From: Coptis chinensis
Taxonomy: Eukaryota; Streptophyta; Magnoliopsida; Ranunculales; Ranunculaceae
Assembly (NCBI GenBank): GCA_015680905.1
Contig: CM027379.1
Span: 100,801,001 to 100,865,000, forward strand
Reading direction: 5' to 3'
DNA length: 64,000 nucleotides
The translations under genes were made by a program, and so were the position numbers. Numbering within the stretch: position 1 is the stretch's first letter; the number at the start of each line of letters is the position of its first letter. Below, in pieces: positions 1-10,900 of this stretch. The notes beneath the pieces were generated by a model. The model was not told the origin of the DNA. It searched no databases and saw nothing but the letters and a program-made list of their open reading frames with translations.

Positions 1-132
1 TGGTTTTTAATTATCCGCATATTTAAACTGTTTATGGATTTTTGGAAGTTGAGAGTGCATCACACCTCGAAAATCGATGAGTCAGGAACAAAAATTGTTT
101 TTTCGAATTTTATCGAAATTTGGGGTGTGACA
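1..132 (+). mobile_element. 3' end of the 5' LTR, Tekay/Del-like element
   Basis: The first 132 bases closely match the last bases of the LTR ending at 5683, including the shared run from GTTGAGAGTGCATCACACCTCG to the terminal GGTGTGACA. A primer-binding site follows at once. The start of this LTR lies outside the window. The two LTR ends differ by several substitutions and small gaps, so the insertion is not very recent. Confidence 0.85.
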
Positions 133-2195
133 GTTTGGTATCAGAGCATTTGGTTAGCTTAGACTTAGGTGAGTCTAAGTGATTCTCGGATCATGGTTTA
201 TGGGTAGTGTTTATGAAGTATTATTTTCAAAACTATTTCCGCTAGTTGTTTTATTTTTACAATGAAAAGAAAAGAGATACAATAATAAAGAGAGTCAATA
301 TTTTTCTTGATTTGTTTGTATGTGTAATGTGTATATTATATTAGTTACTTTTGTGGAATGCATATGAAATGCTTTTCTTTTTCCTTGTCATATGAGGAGT
401 AGTTACATTTGTTGTATGTTAATTATTAAAGGATTTGATCAAAATGAGGTGTGCTACTATAAGGTTGTTTAATTTATAATGTTGTTTAATTATTGATGTT
501 CATTTTCACAATGGTGTATGGGATAAGTATGACCACATGTCTGTGAACTTTGTATTTGAGGGTTATGTTATTATTCAAGAAATAATGAGATATTTTAATC
601 TATATTGAATGAGCTGCATTAACTGATGACTTTGTGATGTATTAAGTAATGAACTAATTGCCTCGGTGTGGGAGGAACTATCTCGCCTCACTCGTACACT
701 TTAATAGATGAATAATATTTTAAAATATAAGAGATTAATTTGTTAAATGTGATTAGTTAGAAATAGAAAGAAAAAATAAATAAAATATACGTGTATTCCT
801 TTTGAGATGTGTATACTTGCGTATACACGTTTTCTTATATTATTGTATATAGATGAACTATTACCGTGTGTATATGATGATAATATTGTTCTGCCAACAT
901 GACATGTGTACAATTGTTTTTCTAAGGTCACGTTATTAATGATTAATTAAAATAGTTGCGGTAATCGGTGGTCATAAACCATATTGGAAGTTCTGTGAAG
1001 GATGTCTTAATATAATGTGGATCTTATTTCAACAACAAATGGATTTTTATTTTTGTTTTATAAGTGTGTTTCGTGCCTATAAATTATGACATGATGGATT
1101 ATTATTGTTACATTCGTTTCACATTGATTTTTGCATATTCGAGTATTCTTAAAACATATGCCTTGATTTATTGTTCATAAATATTATATTAAGAATATAA
1201 CTTGTTGTGGGTGATATATTAGAAGTGGGTTTGTATTATCTTAAAAAATTTAAATTTTATGTTATACGGTAGCAAGTCTTATTTTAATTGTCATTGTATA
1301 TGGAGATTAATTTTTGAATCTTTTCACCGTTTAAAATAATTAGTAATAATAATAATAGCAATGAGCGTCAAGTATTTATTCCTAATTGTTTTGTTTCAGT
1401 CTATATGATTTTGATAGATGAATATGAAGAAAAAAAAATATTTAAGAAAAAAAAATATTTAATTTTTTTTTTGAATACGTGTTATATTTTATCCAGTTGC
1501 ATTCCTGAATTAGGATTTGATAGTCGTTCTAAATTTAATATTTCCGATTTTTATAGCTATATATGATTCATTTTTGTTTTGCTGAAATGAGAGTATTATA
1601 GATTTGATTGTTTATCTTCCTCTCGTGCTGATGAATCATAGTTGCATGAAGTTGAGTTAGAGTTCCTTAATAATTTGTTTAATAATGCAAGTAAATAATA
1701 TTTATAGATACAATAAAATAATAAAATAAAAGGGTTTTTGATAGCATGACTAAAGTAAATATAAAGTTTTATTGTAGTGATTTTTTATTTTTTAAGTGTA
1801 TCAGAGTACTAATTTTTCTTTGGTGCATGATAATGAAAGACTCCATAATGTTTTATGCAGAGATGAACTTATCTCATATTATTGATTAGTTAAGTAGAAT
1901 ATTAATTTTCGTAGAGTTTGCTACGTGTCAAGAAACTACATGCTAAAAAGAAATGATGTATTTATCTTGCGTTTAAGTGATAATAATAATGTGTTTTAAT
2001 ATAGATAGTTAAACTATGATAGATTTTGTAATGGCATGAGGACATATATTCTGGAATTATTTAAAATAATTAATATCAACGTTATCTTGTTTAAGTTTAA
2101 TTTCTGTACATTTTTGTGTAGGTTCTAAGTTAATAACCAACGTTATTTGTTCGTATAGATTTACTTCCGAATCTCGGGATGAGATTCTTTTGAGA
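133..2195 (+). mobile_element. Non-coding internal region of a LARD-like LTR element
   Basis: A primer-binding site, TGGTATCAGAGC at 136-147, lies three bases after the LTR and matches the 3' end of initiator methionine tRNA. The other end, around 2165-2190, reads TCTCGGGATGAGATTCTTTT, which resembles the decayed purine-rich tract region seen before the 3' LTR of Tekay/Del chromoviruses. Between them are about 2 kb of AT-rich DNA with no gag or pol similarity that I can find in any frame. Long LTRs plus a short non-coding body fit a large retrotransposon derivative (LARD) that would depend on proteins from a related element. A heavily deleted autonomous copy is the alternative. Confidence 0.7.
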
Positions 2196-3596
2196 TGTGT
2201 ATATTCAGAACTGTGATTTTAAAATAATGATTTATTTATTTATTAATTAATTTAATTATTTATTTAAAATTAGTTGGATTGGATTTGGGATATGTGGGCC
2301 GATTTGGCCCGAAGTCAATTATTGGCTTAGGTTTCAAACCCAAGTATATATTCATATTTTTATAGAGAATAGGGTTTAGAGATAAAAAAAAATAAAAAAG
2401 AATGGAGGCGGAGATAAAAGCTTGTTGGCTAAAGCGTTGGAGCGCGACGATTCGGACTTGGAGGGATTCGTCGAGCTGTTAATTAAGGTGAGTAGTTAGT
2501 TTTTCCATTTCCCCGAATCTAGAGTTTTACGATACAGACATAATTTTACTGTCTAAGGTTTCTATTCATTTTTCTGCTATATTGTCGAATTGTTAAACTA
2601 GGTAAGGTTAGTATATCGTTTTGCTTAGTTATTGAACTGTTGAGGCTTATTGGGCTGTCAATGGAGGCGCGAGACTCAATCCTCGTCCTGTCCCGGATAC
2701 TTTATGAACCGTGGTACTATTGTGTTGTGGTGTTGGGATTATATGATTTTGAAACTATTGGAACGGTTCAAACTCTGGAGCTTTGTTAATGGAGGCGCCA
2801 GCCCCATGAATCGTACTGCCCTTGAATTATGTTGTTTGTTTTGGTGGGTTATGTTGTTGGTTAGTTGGATTATGATGGGTGATAGTGGGGTGATTAAATG
2901 TTGGGTTAGATGGGGCGGTCGAAGCTTGGAATCCGGCATCAATGGCGTCGCCTGTCCGTTTTTATTTTGAACCCTTGTGGTTGTGTTGATTTTTACTTTG
3001 TTGGTTTGTGGGTTGGTTGTGTTAGGATTGGGTTGTGTAGTGAGATGTGGGTTGTTGAAGCTGCGGAGGGGACGTTAATGGTGGCGAGAAATTTCCAGAT
3101 CTAGTTTTGGTGAAGATTGTGAATTCAAGAATTTAGGTTTTTACTTTTGTTAAAGTTGTAAGGGTTTGGTTTTGGGTGATTTTCGGGGGGTTTGTGTAGG
3201 GTGGTGTGTGGTGACCGATTAGTGGTGGCCGGGTGGTGGAGAGAAGAAGCCTTTGGTGAGGAAGATGACTCATTGGGTTGGTGGGCTGAAATCTAATTTT
3301 TGTTTTGGGCGAAATCTAATTTTGTTTTGGGCGAAAACTAAAACTAATTAGTCAGGTGGGCAGTTCATTTCTTTGTTTGGGCCAGTTCTATTTTTGGTTG
3401 GACCGGTCTATATGACTTAAAAATGGGTCCAATGGGTCTTTCAACATTTAGACTTTTGGGTTCTAAGGTTTGGGTTTGGGCTTGGCTAGTTGGGTCCGAA
3501 CCATTACCTTAGTCATGAGCCCATGAGTCATGCACCTTCACCTTAGCCATGAACCATGGCTATGACCCTGAACTTGTTGAACATGGAAATGACGTG

Positions 3597-3653
3597 TTGA
3601 CTTTGACTTTGACTTTGACTTTGACCATTGACTATTGACAGTTGACCGTTGAC
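3597..3653 (+). promoter_or_regulatory. Cluster of nine TTGAC cores (W-box-like) in the LTR
   Basis: Nine TTGAC pentamers occur within 57 bases. The first five are spaced six bases apart (TTTGAC repeats) and the remainder seven. TTGAC is the core of the W-box bound by WRKY transcription factors. The related solo LTR shows no equivalent array, so this looks like a local expansion in one copy. Function is inferred only from the motif. Confidence 0.45.
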
Positions 3654-4955
3654 TGTGGAATGTTGAGTTTTTCTAGGTTTTCACATATTTAAGAATATGG
3701 ACAAATATAGTAATAAAATATTGTCAAAAATTGTATAACTTTGTTTGTCATTATCTAACTAAGATTTGACGTGAGTAGTGTGTAAAAAATATAAGATTGG
3801 CACGTAACAAGAGGGGAATTCTTATAAGACTTAGATATATACGTTTTTATGAGAATTAAACTACATACGGACTTAGATTCATGGACTTTAGTTTTGGACT
3901 TTTGATGGTTGATCAGTTTGACTTGACTTGTGATTTGGACTCGAATAATTATGCGTGATATTTGGACTTGAGTTATTCTTCTTTTTTAAAGCCGTTTCAT
4001 TCTGACATTGGTAGAATGGACATATATTTTGGTTATTTATATACTATTTATATTGTGCATAAATGGAAATAATGCGTACCTTTGAGGGTGACTTGAGTTC
4101 ACATAAATATATGGAACGAATACGTTACAGGATTGATTACTATTATGAGTTGTTACTTAAATGAATTGTAGTATTTATGAAGTCTTGAGATATTCCATAT
4201 GGTGTAGTGCAATATATAATTGGCACGTGAAATAATCAGTTTCAAGATTTGATATAGAGATATTTAGATATCGTGCAATGAATAGTATTGGCACGTGATA
4301 ATGTGGATTGTATTATAACGAAAAACGTTGAGTTTCAGTACAATTAAGTATACAAGCATGAGATAGAATAAGAATTATTCTGAGATATAAAGGTATGACA
4401 CTTGGATAAATTACGTAACGAAAATCTTAGAACCTAGCTACCACAACTCATGTGATTTGGCCCTTCTGGCGTTTCAGTGAATCTGAATGGCCCTTTTGGC
4501 GTAGCCGAATGGTGGCTTGATTATTCCGTTCGTAAATTTAGAACGAGACGCGCGATATTTTTATGCCGTATAATGGCAGTACTCACATAATGACTTTCGT
4601 GTGAGAGTTACCTGGTGTGTGACATCCCGCTCAGGGTAGTTACGCACGGAGTGGTTCATTATGTGAGGGGAGGCATGTGGATGTACATGTTCGGCGTTGG
4701 GAAGCGATTGTGGTAGCCAGGGAAACTAGGTAAGATATAGATACGACGTGATTTTAGGGACACGCAAAGAAAGCCTTAATCAATATAATTATGGTAATAT
4801 GTTGGTTAATGATATATCTTTAGATAGATGATTGTATATGGTTTTGCAGAAAGGTTGGTCAAACTAATTACTTGTGCAGAGACGACCCACTCTGTAATGG
4901 AGCATGATCTGCGGTAAGTATAGAATATGCTTGGCTGGTTATTAGTTTAGTTGGA

Positions 4956-5190
4956 ACCTAAGGCGCCTCAGTAGAGGAACTAAATGCCTTACTATTGTTA
5001 GGAAGCTAAGGTGCCTCATTAGAGGAACTACATGCCTTATTTATTATGTGTATGGTTTGTTGTATGGTTAGTGGAAAGTTAAGGCGCCTCAGTGGAGGAA
5101 CTACCCGCTTTACTTATTGTTGTTAAGAATGTTGTATTAGTTGTTGAAAGTTAAGGCGCCTCGGTAGAGGAACTAACTGCCTTATTTATT
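4956..5190 (+). repeat. Four tandem copies of an LTR subrepeat
   Basis: A unit of about 60-75 bases is repeated four times, each with the core AAGGCGCCTCAGTAGAGGAA followed by an ACTAxxTGCCTTA tail. The reverse-oriented solo LTR has about three copies of the same unit at 20445-20620, so copy number differs between family members. A lone related block lies at 659-697. Confidence 0.75.
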
Positions 5191-5683
5191 GGGTATATAT
5201 ATATGTAAGTATAATTTATATTTTAGGGCTACTCACACCAACATTGTTTATAATGCTGACCCGATTTGCATGTTTGCTTATCGGGTGTGTTCATTAAATG
5301 AACATAGTTGATAAGTCTTGACAGGTGTAGTGTTGAAGAAGGTGGGTTGCTGCTTGTGGTTTGCGTTAGCGTCGCATTTCAAGATAAGTTTTGTTTTCCC
5401 TTGAGGTGATGTAGATTTTCAGTTGAGACAATGTTATTTGTATTTTCATTTGTAATTTTAAATAAAGAGTTATTGAAAAGAGATTTGTAACCTGAGCTTA
5501 TTTGTGAATTTTTGTAATGAAGAGGACTTTTGTTTAAGTTAAAATTTTATTGGTTTTTAATTATCCGCATATTATTTAAACTGTTTATGGGTTTTTGGAA
5601 GTTGAGAGTGCATCACACCTCGAAAATCGAAGAGTCGGGAACAAATATTGTTTTTCAATTCTGTCGAAATTCGGGGTGTGACA

Positions 5684-6777
5684 ACTTCTCTTACTCTAAA
5701 ACACTACACAACTAGAAGAAAAGTAGAGAATAATAGCATAATATTCAATTACAATAATAAGACTCTATTCTAGCATTATATTCAATTGTAATAAATAAAA
5801 GCATGTCACTAGCAAATATTCAATTGCAATAAATAAAACCCTAAACTAGAATGATATTCGATTGCAATAAATAAAAACCTTAATCTATACTTCCATCCCC
5901 TGGTCTGGGCAATGGAACTAATAACTAAACAAACATAAATAACTAACCTGATTAGAGAATACCATGAACCAAAAGAATCAACGAACCCTAAGCACCGGCT
6001 TCATCTTCTCCCTTGAAGGAGAAAATTAACCTTCCATAAAGAAGGAAGAACACGAAGAACGAGAAGAAGAAGAATCGAAGAACATAAGACTAGAAAGACT
6101 AACTTATTAAGACTTGGCTAGTTAAAATCGAATATTTTATTATTAATCTTTCTCTGCATCAAGTTCTGGAGACAAGAGTATAAGTGAATTGGAAAATTAC
6201 ATGAGGCACTTAGGTCCTCTATTTATAGGGGTTACAATGAGTTCTAGAAGTATTCCAAACCGCTATTTGTTTCCTAATACAAATCAACTTCTTTTAGAGT
6301 CCAACTTCGTCTCCAAAACTAAGAAGGAAGTGGCTATAGTCTCGTTTCATGCGTCTGGATACACGATCCCTTGCGCCTCTCGAAAGCGCGGCGGTCGATC
6401 GAACGATCCAGCGATCCATCGTCTAAGTCTATTTTCCCTATTTTGCTCTATCCTTCTATCCTTTTTTGCGGGCTTTGGTCCAAGCAACGAATCCTTTGGC
6501 CTTGGGATTTCAAATAGGCTTTAAAATAGGTCCAAATCGCATCTTTAATAGCTTCAATTCTTTGGCCTTCTCCATGATTGTTCACGAGCTTCCCATGTGA
6601 TCTTTAATGCTCTGAATTGCTCCGTTTTACTCTTTTTTCTCTAATATATATTCTACAAAACTCTCTCTTTCACCTGTAGAATCATAAAACATAACTTACA
6701 AACACTATTAGTTCACTAAGATGGCTAAACAAGAGGCATAATCGAAGGTTTAAATTGCACTTTTTGAACACTTATCA
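5684..6777 (-). mobile_element. Truncated older Athila-type LTR
   Basis: This stretch aligns with the right two-thirds of the Athila LTRs at 36557-38186 and 46700-48342, sharing for example GAGGCACTTAGGTCCTCTAT, GCGGGCTTTGGTCCAAGCAA and the end CACTTATCA at 6777. It is more diverged than the other two are from each other. Its left part is cut by the Tekay-like element, whose flanking ACTTC matches the LTR at that position. The ORF at 6189-6524 is fortuitous: it reads through the LTR on the strand opposite to pol. Confidence 0.8.
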
Positions 6778-7067
6778 CTCATCCCAGGAAAATGACCCCA
6801 GTATCCCCATCATCAAAAATATTGTTTATCAGTAGCAAAAGCACAAGTGTTTCAAGATTGTTCAAAGAAACAGCCAACCAAAAATCAAACCAGAAGAAGC
6901 TCAAGACAAAATAGCAGGAGAAACTTGATCGACATTCAAGGGATCCAACTCGTTGCCCTGTACAGCACTAGAACTGCTAGCTGGATCATCACCAACATTC
7001 GACACATTTTGACAACATCATCAGGAGAGGTAGCTGGAGCAGCACCTATATCGAATGGATGGTTAGA

Positions 7068-8636
7068 TCATCTACTAGCATCTGCACCAGTATCTTCAGC
7101 AGACACTGTTGCAGCCCCACGTTCAACTGGCATCTTAAGGAGCTGATACTTACGATCTAGCTCCAAAAAATTGTCCACCAGAACATAAGTATCACCACCC
7201 TCCACCAAATCCAAAAAATCGTTCACCAGAACATAAGCATCGCCAATAGAGAAATGGTTGGATGCAGAGCATCCTCCATCCCCCAGCTCAGAACGTTGGG
7301 ATACCAAACGATCCACATCACCCACCTCAGAGCGTCTGGATGCAGAACGGCTATCAATAGCCATGCCACCCGTCCTAGCTGCCCCAGAACGGCTTTCACC
7401 AGCCCCTCCAGCCTTTCTCATTCCAGAAACAGGTGCTTTCTTTTGGCTCTCCCTCTCCATGGCTTTCTTTTGGCTCTCCCTTTTCTTTTGCTCCAACTTC
7501 TTACGGTTAATCTTTTCTCCTCCACACTTCTTAAAATAATGAGCAACCTCCCCCAACAAAGCTCGCTTCTCCTCCCAGCCCAAACAAGCAAACCTTTCTA
7601 TAACACCGGTCTTGGTACGACCACGAATAGAAACCTCTGCAAAAACAAAACAATCAAGTCAGAACTTCCAATCATAATATATCATGCATACATTATGACC
7701 TAAAACCAACGACCTACCAGCAAACTGTACAACACGATTTTCTAACTCCCAACGAGGAGGACAATATCTATCCACAACCAATAAAGGCCTACGACTCCAC
7801 TCCTCCTTACTCACCCCCACGATAATAGGAGATTTCCACTTACCAACCTGAAAACTGAAATTCAGAGCACCTGACCTCCTCACAACAAAGTGCTCAAACA
7901 CATCTGTTAAACAGATGTTACAACCCATATCATTCAACAGATCCAGCACATGGAAAATCCTCCAACTGTTCCCTACGAACTGGTAAGGGGCTTTTCCCAA
8001 ATAATTCAACACCTCCACAGTAAGACGAGATAGAGGCAACTTTATCCAAGCCTTCAACTGTTCATAACAAACAACTACTCCTCCACCCTAAGGAACGTAG
8101 TCACTATTAAACAAATTCCTCCCCCCCCCCCCCTCAGGTCGTACATGGCCAGGTCGGCCTTCACCCAACCAAACTCCTCCCTCAGGCTGAGTCTAATGGC
8201 TCCCTATCCCCTTAAAAGTAGAGCTAAAGTCAACAAATTTTACTCTCTATCATTAATTCCCTCTGTATATATACAAAAGATTTTACTCTCTATCCTTATT
8301 TTACTAAAATAAGGATAGAGAGTAAAATAAGGATAGAGAGTAAAATCCTTTGTATATATACAGAGGGAATTAATGATAGAGAGTAAAATTTGTTGACTTT
8401 AGCTCTACTTTTAAGGGGATAGGGAGCCATTAGACTCAGCCTCAGAGAAACATAACAATCTTCCGACCTAGGCCTCCTCAAGATTCTCACCGTCTCCAAC
8501 AAAGGGGAGAGACGATTTAAGCCTCATCACCACTACGAGACCTAACTTCAACATCTTCCTCTTCATCACTTACTGTTCTCTCTCTCCATTCATCAATTTC
8601 AACTTCACCACTCAAACTATCACTAGTCATAGACAT
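7068..8636 (-). pseudogene. Broken gag-like gene of an unclassified repeat
   Basis: Reading leftward, an acidic N-terminus starts with MSMTSDSLSG at 8636. A segment follows that includes CYVSLREEFGWVKADL once a MITE is removed, then a conserved-looking block, LPLSRLTVEVLNYLGKAPYQ, between 7718 and about 8090. A splice donor (CTG|GTAGGT, exon end at 7718) and an acceptor (TTTTTGCAG, exon start at 7636) join in phase to a lysine-rich segment with SQKKAMERESQKK and a stop at 7068-7070. At least one frameshift lies near 8500 and stops occur near 8090. The layout resembles the gag-like proteins that are common in plant repeats. That assignment is from general likeness, not a named domain, and a decayed host gene is possible. 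Confidence 0.5.
8186..8440. mobile_element. Fold-back MITE with nearly perfect arms, TSD CTCAG
   Basis: The two halves are almost exact reverse complements, from GCTGAGTCTAATGGCTCCCT at the left to its complement at the right, with a very short centre near 8306. Arms are about 120 bases. CTCAG flanks both sides (8181-8185 and 8441-8445). Removing the element with one CTCAG rejoins the gag-like reading frame on the minus strand. Superfamily is unclear because the duplication merges with the palindromic end (a 3-bp TCA duplication is also possible). Confidence 0.75.
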
Positions 8637-9743
8637 TGCAAAATCAAAGAAAGAAGAAAAGATCAAAATTTTAAGTTGAAAAGCACGCACCTGATAGCAA
8701 AGGAAGAGAAAGTTTTTTTTTTCTTTCTTTCTTTCACTCTATTTTTTTTCCTTTGCTTGAAGAATGATGAAAACCTTTCACAAAACCAAAACCCTTACCT
8801 ACCCAAAACCTTGAGAAAATACAAATCGTTTCAGTTTCCCACGCAAGCACAATCATGACTAGCCCACAAAATCGCTGTGATTTGGGCCCATGTTTCAAAA
8901 CCCAACTGTTTCCACACATTTTCCGAAATCTAAATTCAAAACAAACAACTGTCAGACATGTGTTTTCATACTTTATTTTTTAAACCGTCATTTTTCCACC
9001 CAACAGCTGTCCAAAGAACGGATAAAAAAAAAGGGGGGGGGGGAGCTGTGTAAGTACCCTCTGTTCCACACTACAATACACGTGTCCATATGCCAGGTCG
9101 TCCTCCTTCAACTCATCCCATACCATCAGATCGTACCCCACGACCTAACACCCAGGTCGTCCACAACATCAATTACAACCATTTATGGAAGCAAATCAAC
9201 TAGCGTAATCGTGAAGCTCAATCAATACCACAATCAAGGAGACATTAACTTTGTAACAGCAGAGTAATGATGAATCATCAAGATAGCACACAAGGTGGAT
9301 CTACACTTCATAACGGTTCAAAGCAAATATGGAAGGTCAGCTCAAACATCTATAAATAAAGAGAGATGAACTACGTAAGACTTGATTCAAGTTTACCACA
9401 AGAAACTTGATACGTAGGCAACTCTTATTCTGATAAGAGTGCAGTCACTTCCTATCATCCAAATCATCAGGTCGTTGTCTAGTAAACACTAACATCTACA
9501 GAGCTTAAGAGTTAAAAATTTATGCGACAACACTTATCAATTGAGCACGATAAGTTAAGTTTATTTTTTTTTACGTACTGTTATATTTAGGTTGAGCAAG
9601 TCAGCTTCAAAAGGAAAGTCATATTATATATACTAGCATTCTGGGCACGCTTGATGAGCGTGAAACCTATTATGGCACGTGCGATGCGCCTGTTGTTTTT
9701 CACACTTATTTTATGCTATTTATCCGAAATCGAAATCAATCAG

Positions 9744-9745
<2 letters not shown>
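8637..9745. other. Non-coding stretch with homopolymers and a TATA-like site
   Basis: No gene was recognised. The motif CAGGTCGT or a close variant recurs at about 8133, 9093, 9150 and 9466. A TATA-like CTATAAATA lies near 9350 on the plus strand and is followed by leader-like sequence. This could be a degenerate LTR belonging to the gag-like element, but no matching second LTR was found. Confidence 0.3.

Positions 9746-9790
<45 letters not shown>
9746..9790. repeat. (TAA)15 microsatellite
   Basis: Fifteen uninterrupted TAA triplets. It is a likely polymorphic marker. Confidence 0.95.
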
Positions 9791-9792
<2 letters not shown>

Positions 9793-9883
9793 CTCCGACT
9801 AAAAAATTCAAATTTGAATCGATCATTAAAAATTTAAATTCTCGACCGATTTGTTGTTCTAGATGTAAAGAGGTCTCACTAAC

Positions 9884-10220
9884 CATAGTTAGCAATTCGG
9901 CGAATTATTTGTTTAATTCAGAAAAAGTTTAAAAAGGTCATATTTTTCAATGATACAGAATAATTCATCAATTCGGCAATAAATCATTAATTCGCGAATT
10001 ATTTGTATTGTCACCATAAGTTTGCTGAGTGTATTGTCAAATTTTATCGTATTTTTTTATTTTTAGCTTCGTTTTATACTTGAATTTCTTACGAACCCGA
10101 ACTTTTCTCGTTTCCGTTTTTTTTAATCCGAATTGAAAAAACGAATTCTTATCGAAGTTCGAATTTTATTCGAATATTTTATGCATCGAATTTTTGCCAT
10201 ATTACGAATTGCTAACTATG
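9884..10220. mobile_element. hAT-like MITE, 337 bp
   Basis: Terminal inverted repeats begin CATAGTTAGCAATTCG at the left and end with the complement CGAATTGCTAACTATG at the right. The flanking octamers TCACTAAC (9876-9883) and CCACTAAT (10221-10228) match at six central bases, consistent with a decayed 8-bp hAT duplication. No coding capacity was seen. Confidence 0.6.
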
Positions 10221-10302
10221 CCACTAATCCACTAATTTAGACTAAATATGTTAAATTTGTCAGGATTAAAAAAAAAAAAAAAAAAAATTTATGAAAATTT
10301 GT

Positions 10303-10452
10303 TCGGAATTTCTAATGAAATTGTCGAAATTTCGGATGGGATATGTTATGGCATATGTTGTAATAATAGTGTAAAAATATGTCTGAAATTTCCGATAAAA
10401 TTGTTGAAATTTCGGATGGCATTGGATATGGCATGGATTGTAATAATAGTGT
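10303..10452 (+). repeat. Two-copy tandem duplication, period about 79 bp
   Basis: Two diverged units each run from TCGGAATTTC or TCTGAAATTTC to TGTAATAATAGTGT and share AAATTTCGGATGG in the middle. An A-rich run precedes the first copy. No function is evident. Confidence 0.7.
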
Positions 10453-10529
10453 TTGGCGGGGGTAAAATTGGAAAAAGAAAAAACGACGTATGAATCTAGT
10501 GTAACTGGGGCGTGTTCTTTAAAGGCGAG

Positions 10530-10790
10530 AGATTTCACTTTTATTGCAGTTGTAGAATTACAAGTAACAATGGAACAAGGTCAGAACTTGGCATTACATC
10601 ATGACATTAGAAGAGTCAAGGTCTACACATATATTCTACAAATGTGGTTTCCTTTGTTAATAAAAGAGAGCGTTCGTGGGAAGGCGAAACGTTTGATGGG
10701 GAGGATCAGGAAATTGATAGCACGTTTGGAAGTGTTCTCAATTCATCATACATCGAGAGGCTAATAGATTAGCGGATTTATTAATTAGCT
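10530..10790 (+). pseudogene. RNase H-like domain remnant
   Basis: Conceptual translation gives GQNLALHHDIRRVKV and then, after a frameshift near 10640, LIARLEVFSIHHTSR. A second frameshift leads to EANRLADLLI. The order matches the plant RNase H-like (RVT_3) pattern: an early alpha helix ahead of a D-S-Q-like segment, then a final H-x-x-R-x-x-N-x-x-A-D motif. It could come from an LTR or LINE element or from a host RNase H-like gene. The frame breaks show it is dead. Confidence 0.5.
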
Positions 10791-10900
10791 TCTAGCCTAT
10801 CTTATGTAGGTTTATTGAAGTTATTCCTCGTTTTGAAGATATTAACAAAAATTGTATTTGAAGATGTAAGCGTGTGGCATAAAGCACTTGAGATTGTAAC

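Larger units (their letters stand above)
2196..5683 (+). mobile_element. 3' LTR (about 3.5 kb), Tekay/Del-like
   Basis: The right end, GGGGTGTGACA at 5673-5683, is well supported by the match to 1-132 and to the solo LTR at 19946-23328 (opposite strand). The left end near TGTGTATATTC at 2196 is inferred from the preceding tract and from weak similarity to the start of the solo LTR. Shared landmarks with the solo LTR include a GCCCTTCTGGCGTTTCAG block near 4460, the GGCGCCTCAGTAGAGGAACT repeats near 5000, and a GGTGAGTAG splice-donor-like block near 2488. Short ORFs inside (2650-3104) are not conserved in the solo LTR and are not called as genes. The five bases after it, ACTTC, occur inside the interrupted Athila LTR and are the likely target duplication. 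Confidence 0.8.

Noticed and set aside
2650-3104. ORFs inside the left long LTR
   Set aside because: They are not conserved in the related solo LTR, overlap on both strands, and have low-complexity composition. They are chance ORFs.
6189-6524. 111-codon ORF in the Athila LTR remnant
   Set aside because: Versions in the other two Athila LTRs are frame-broken, and the strand is opposite to the element genes.
8107-8125. Poly-C run
   Set aside because: A homopolymer in decayed sequence. It may be a sequencing-length artefact and no function is evident.
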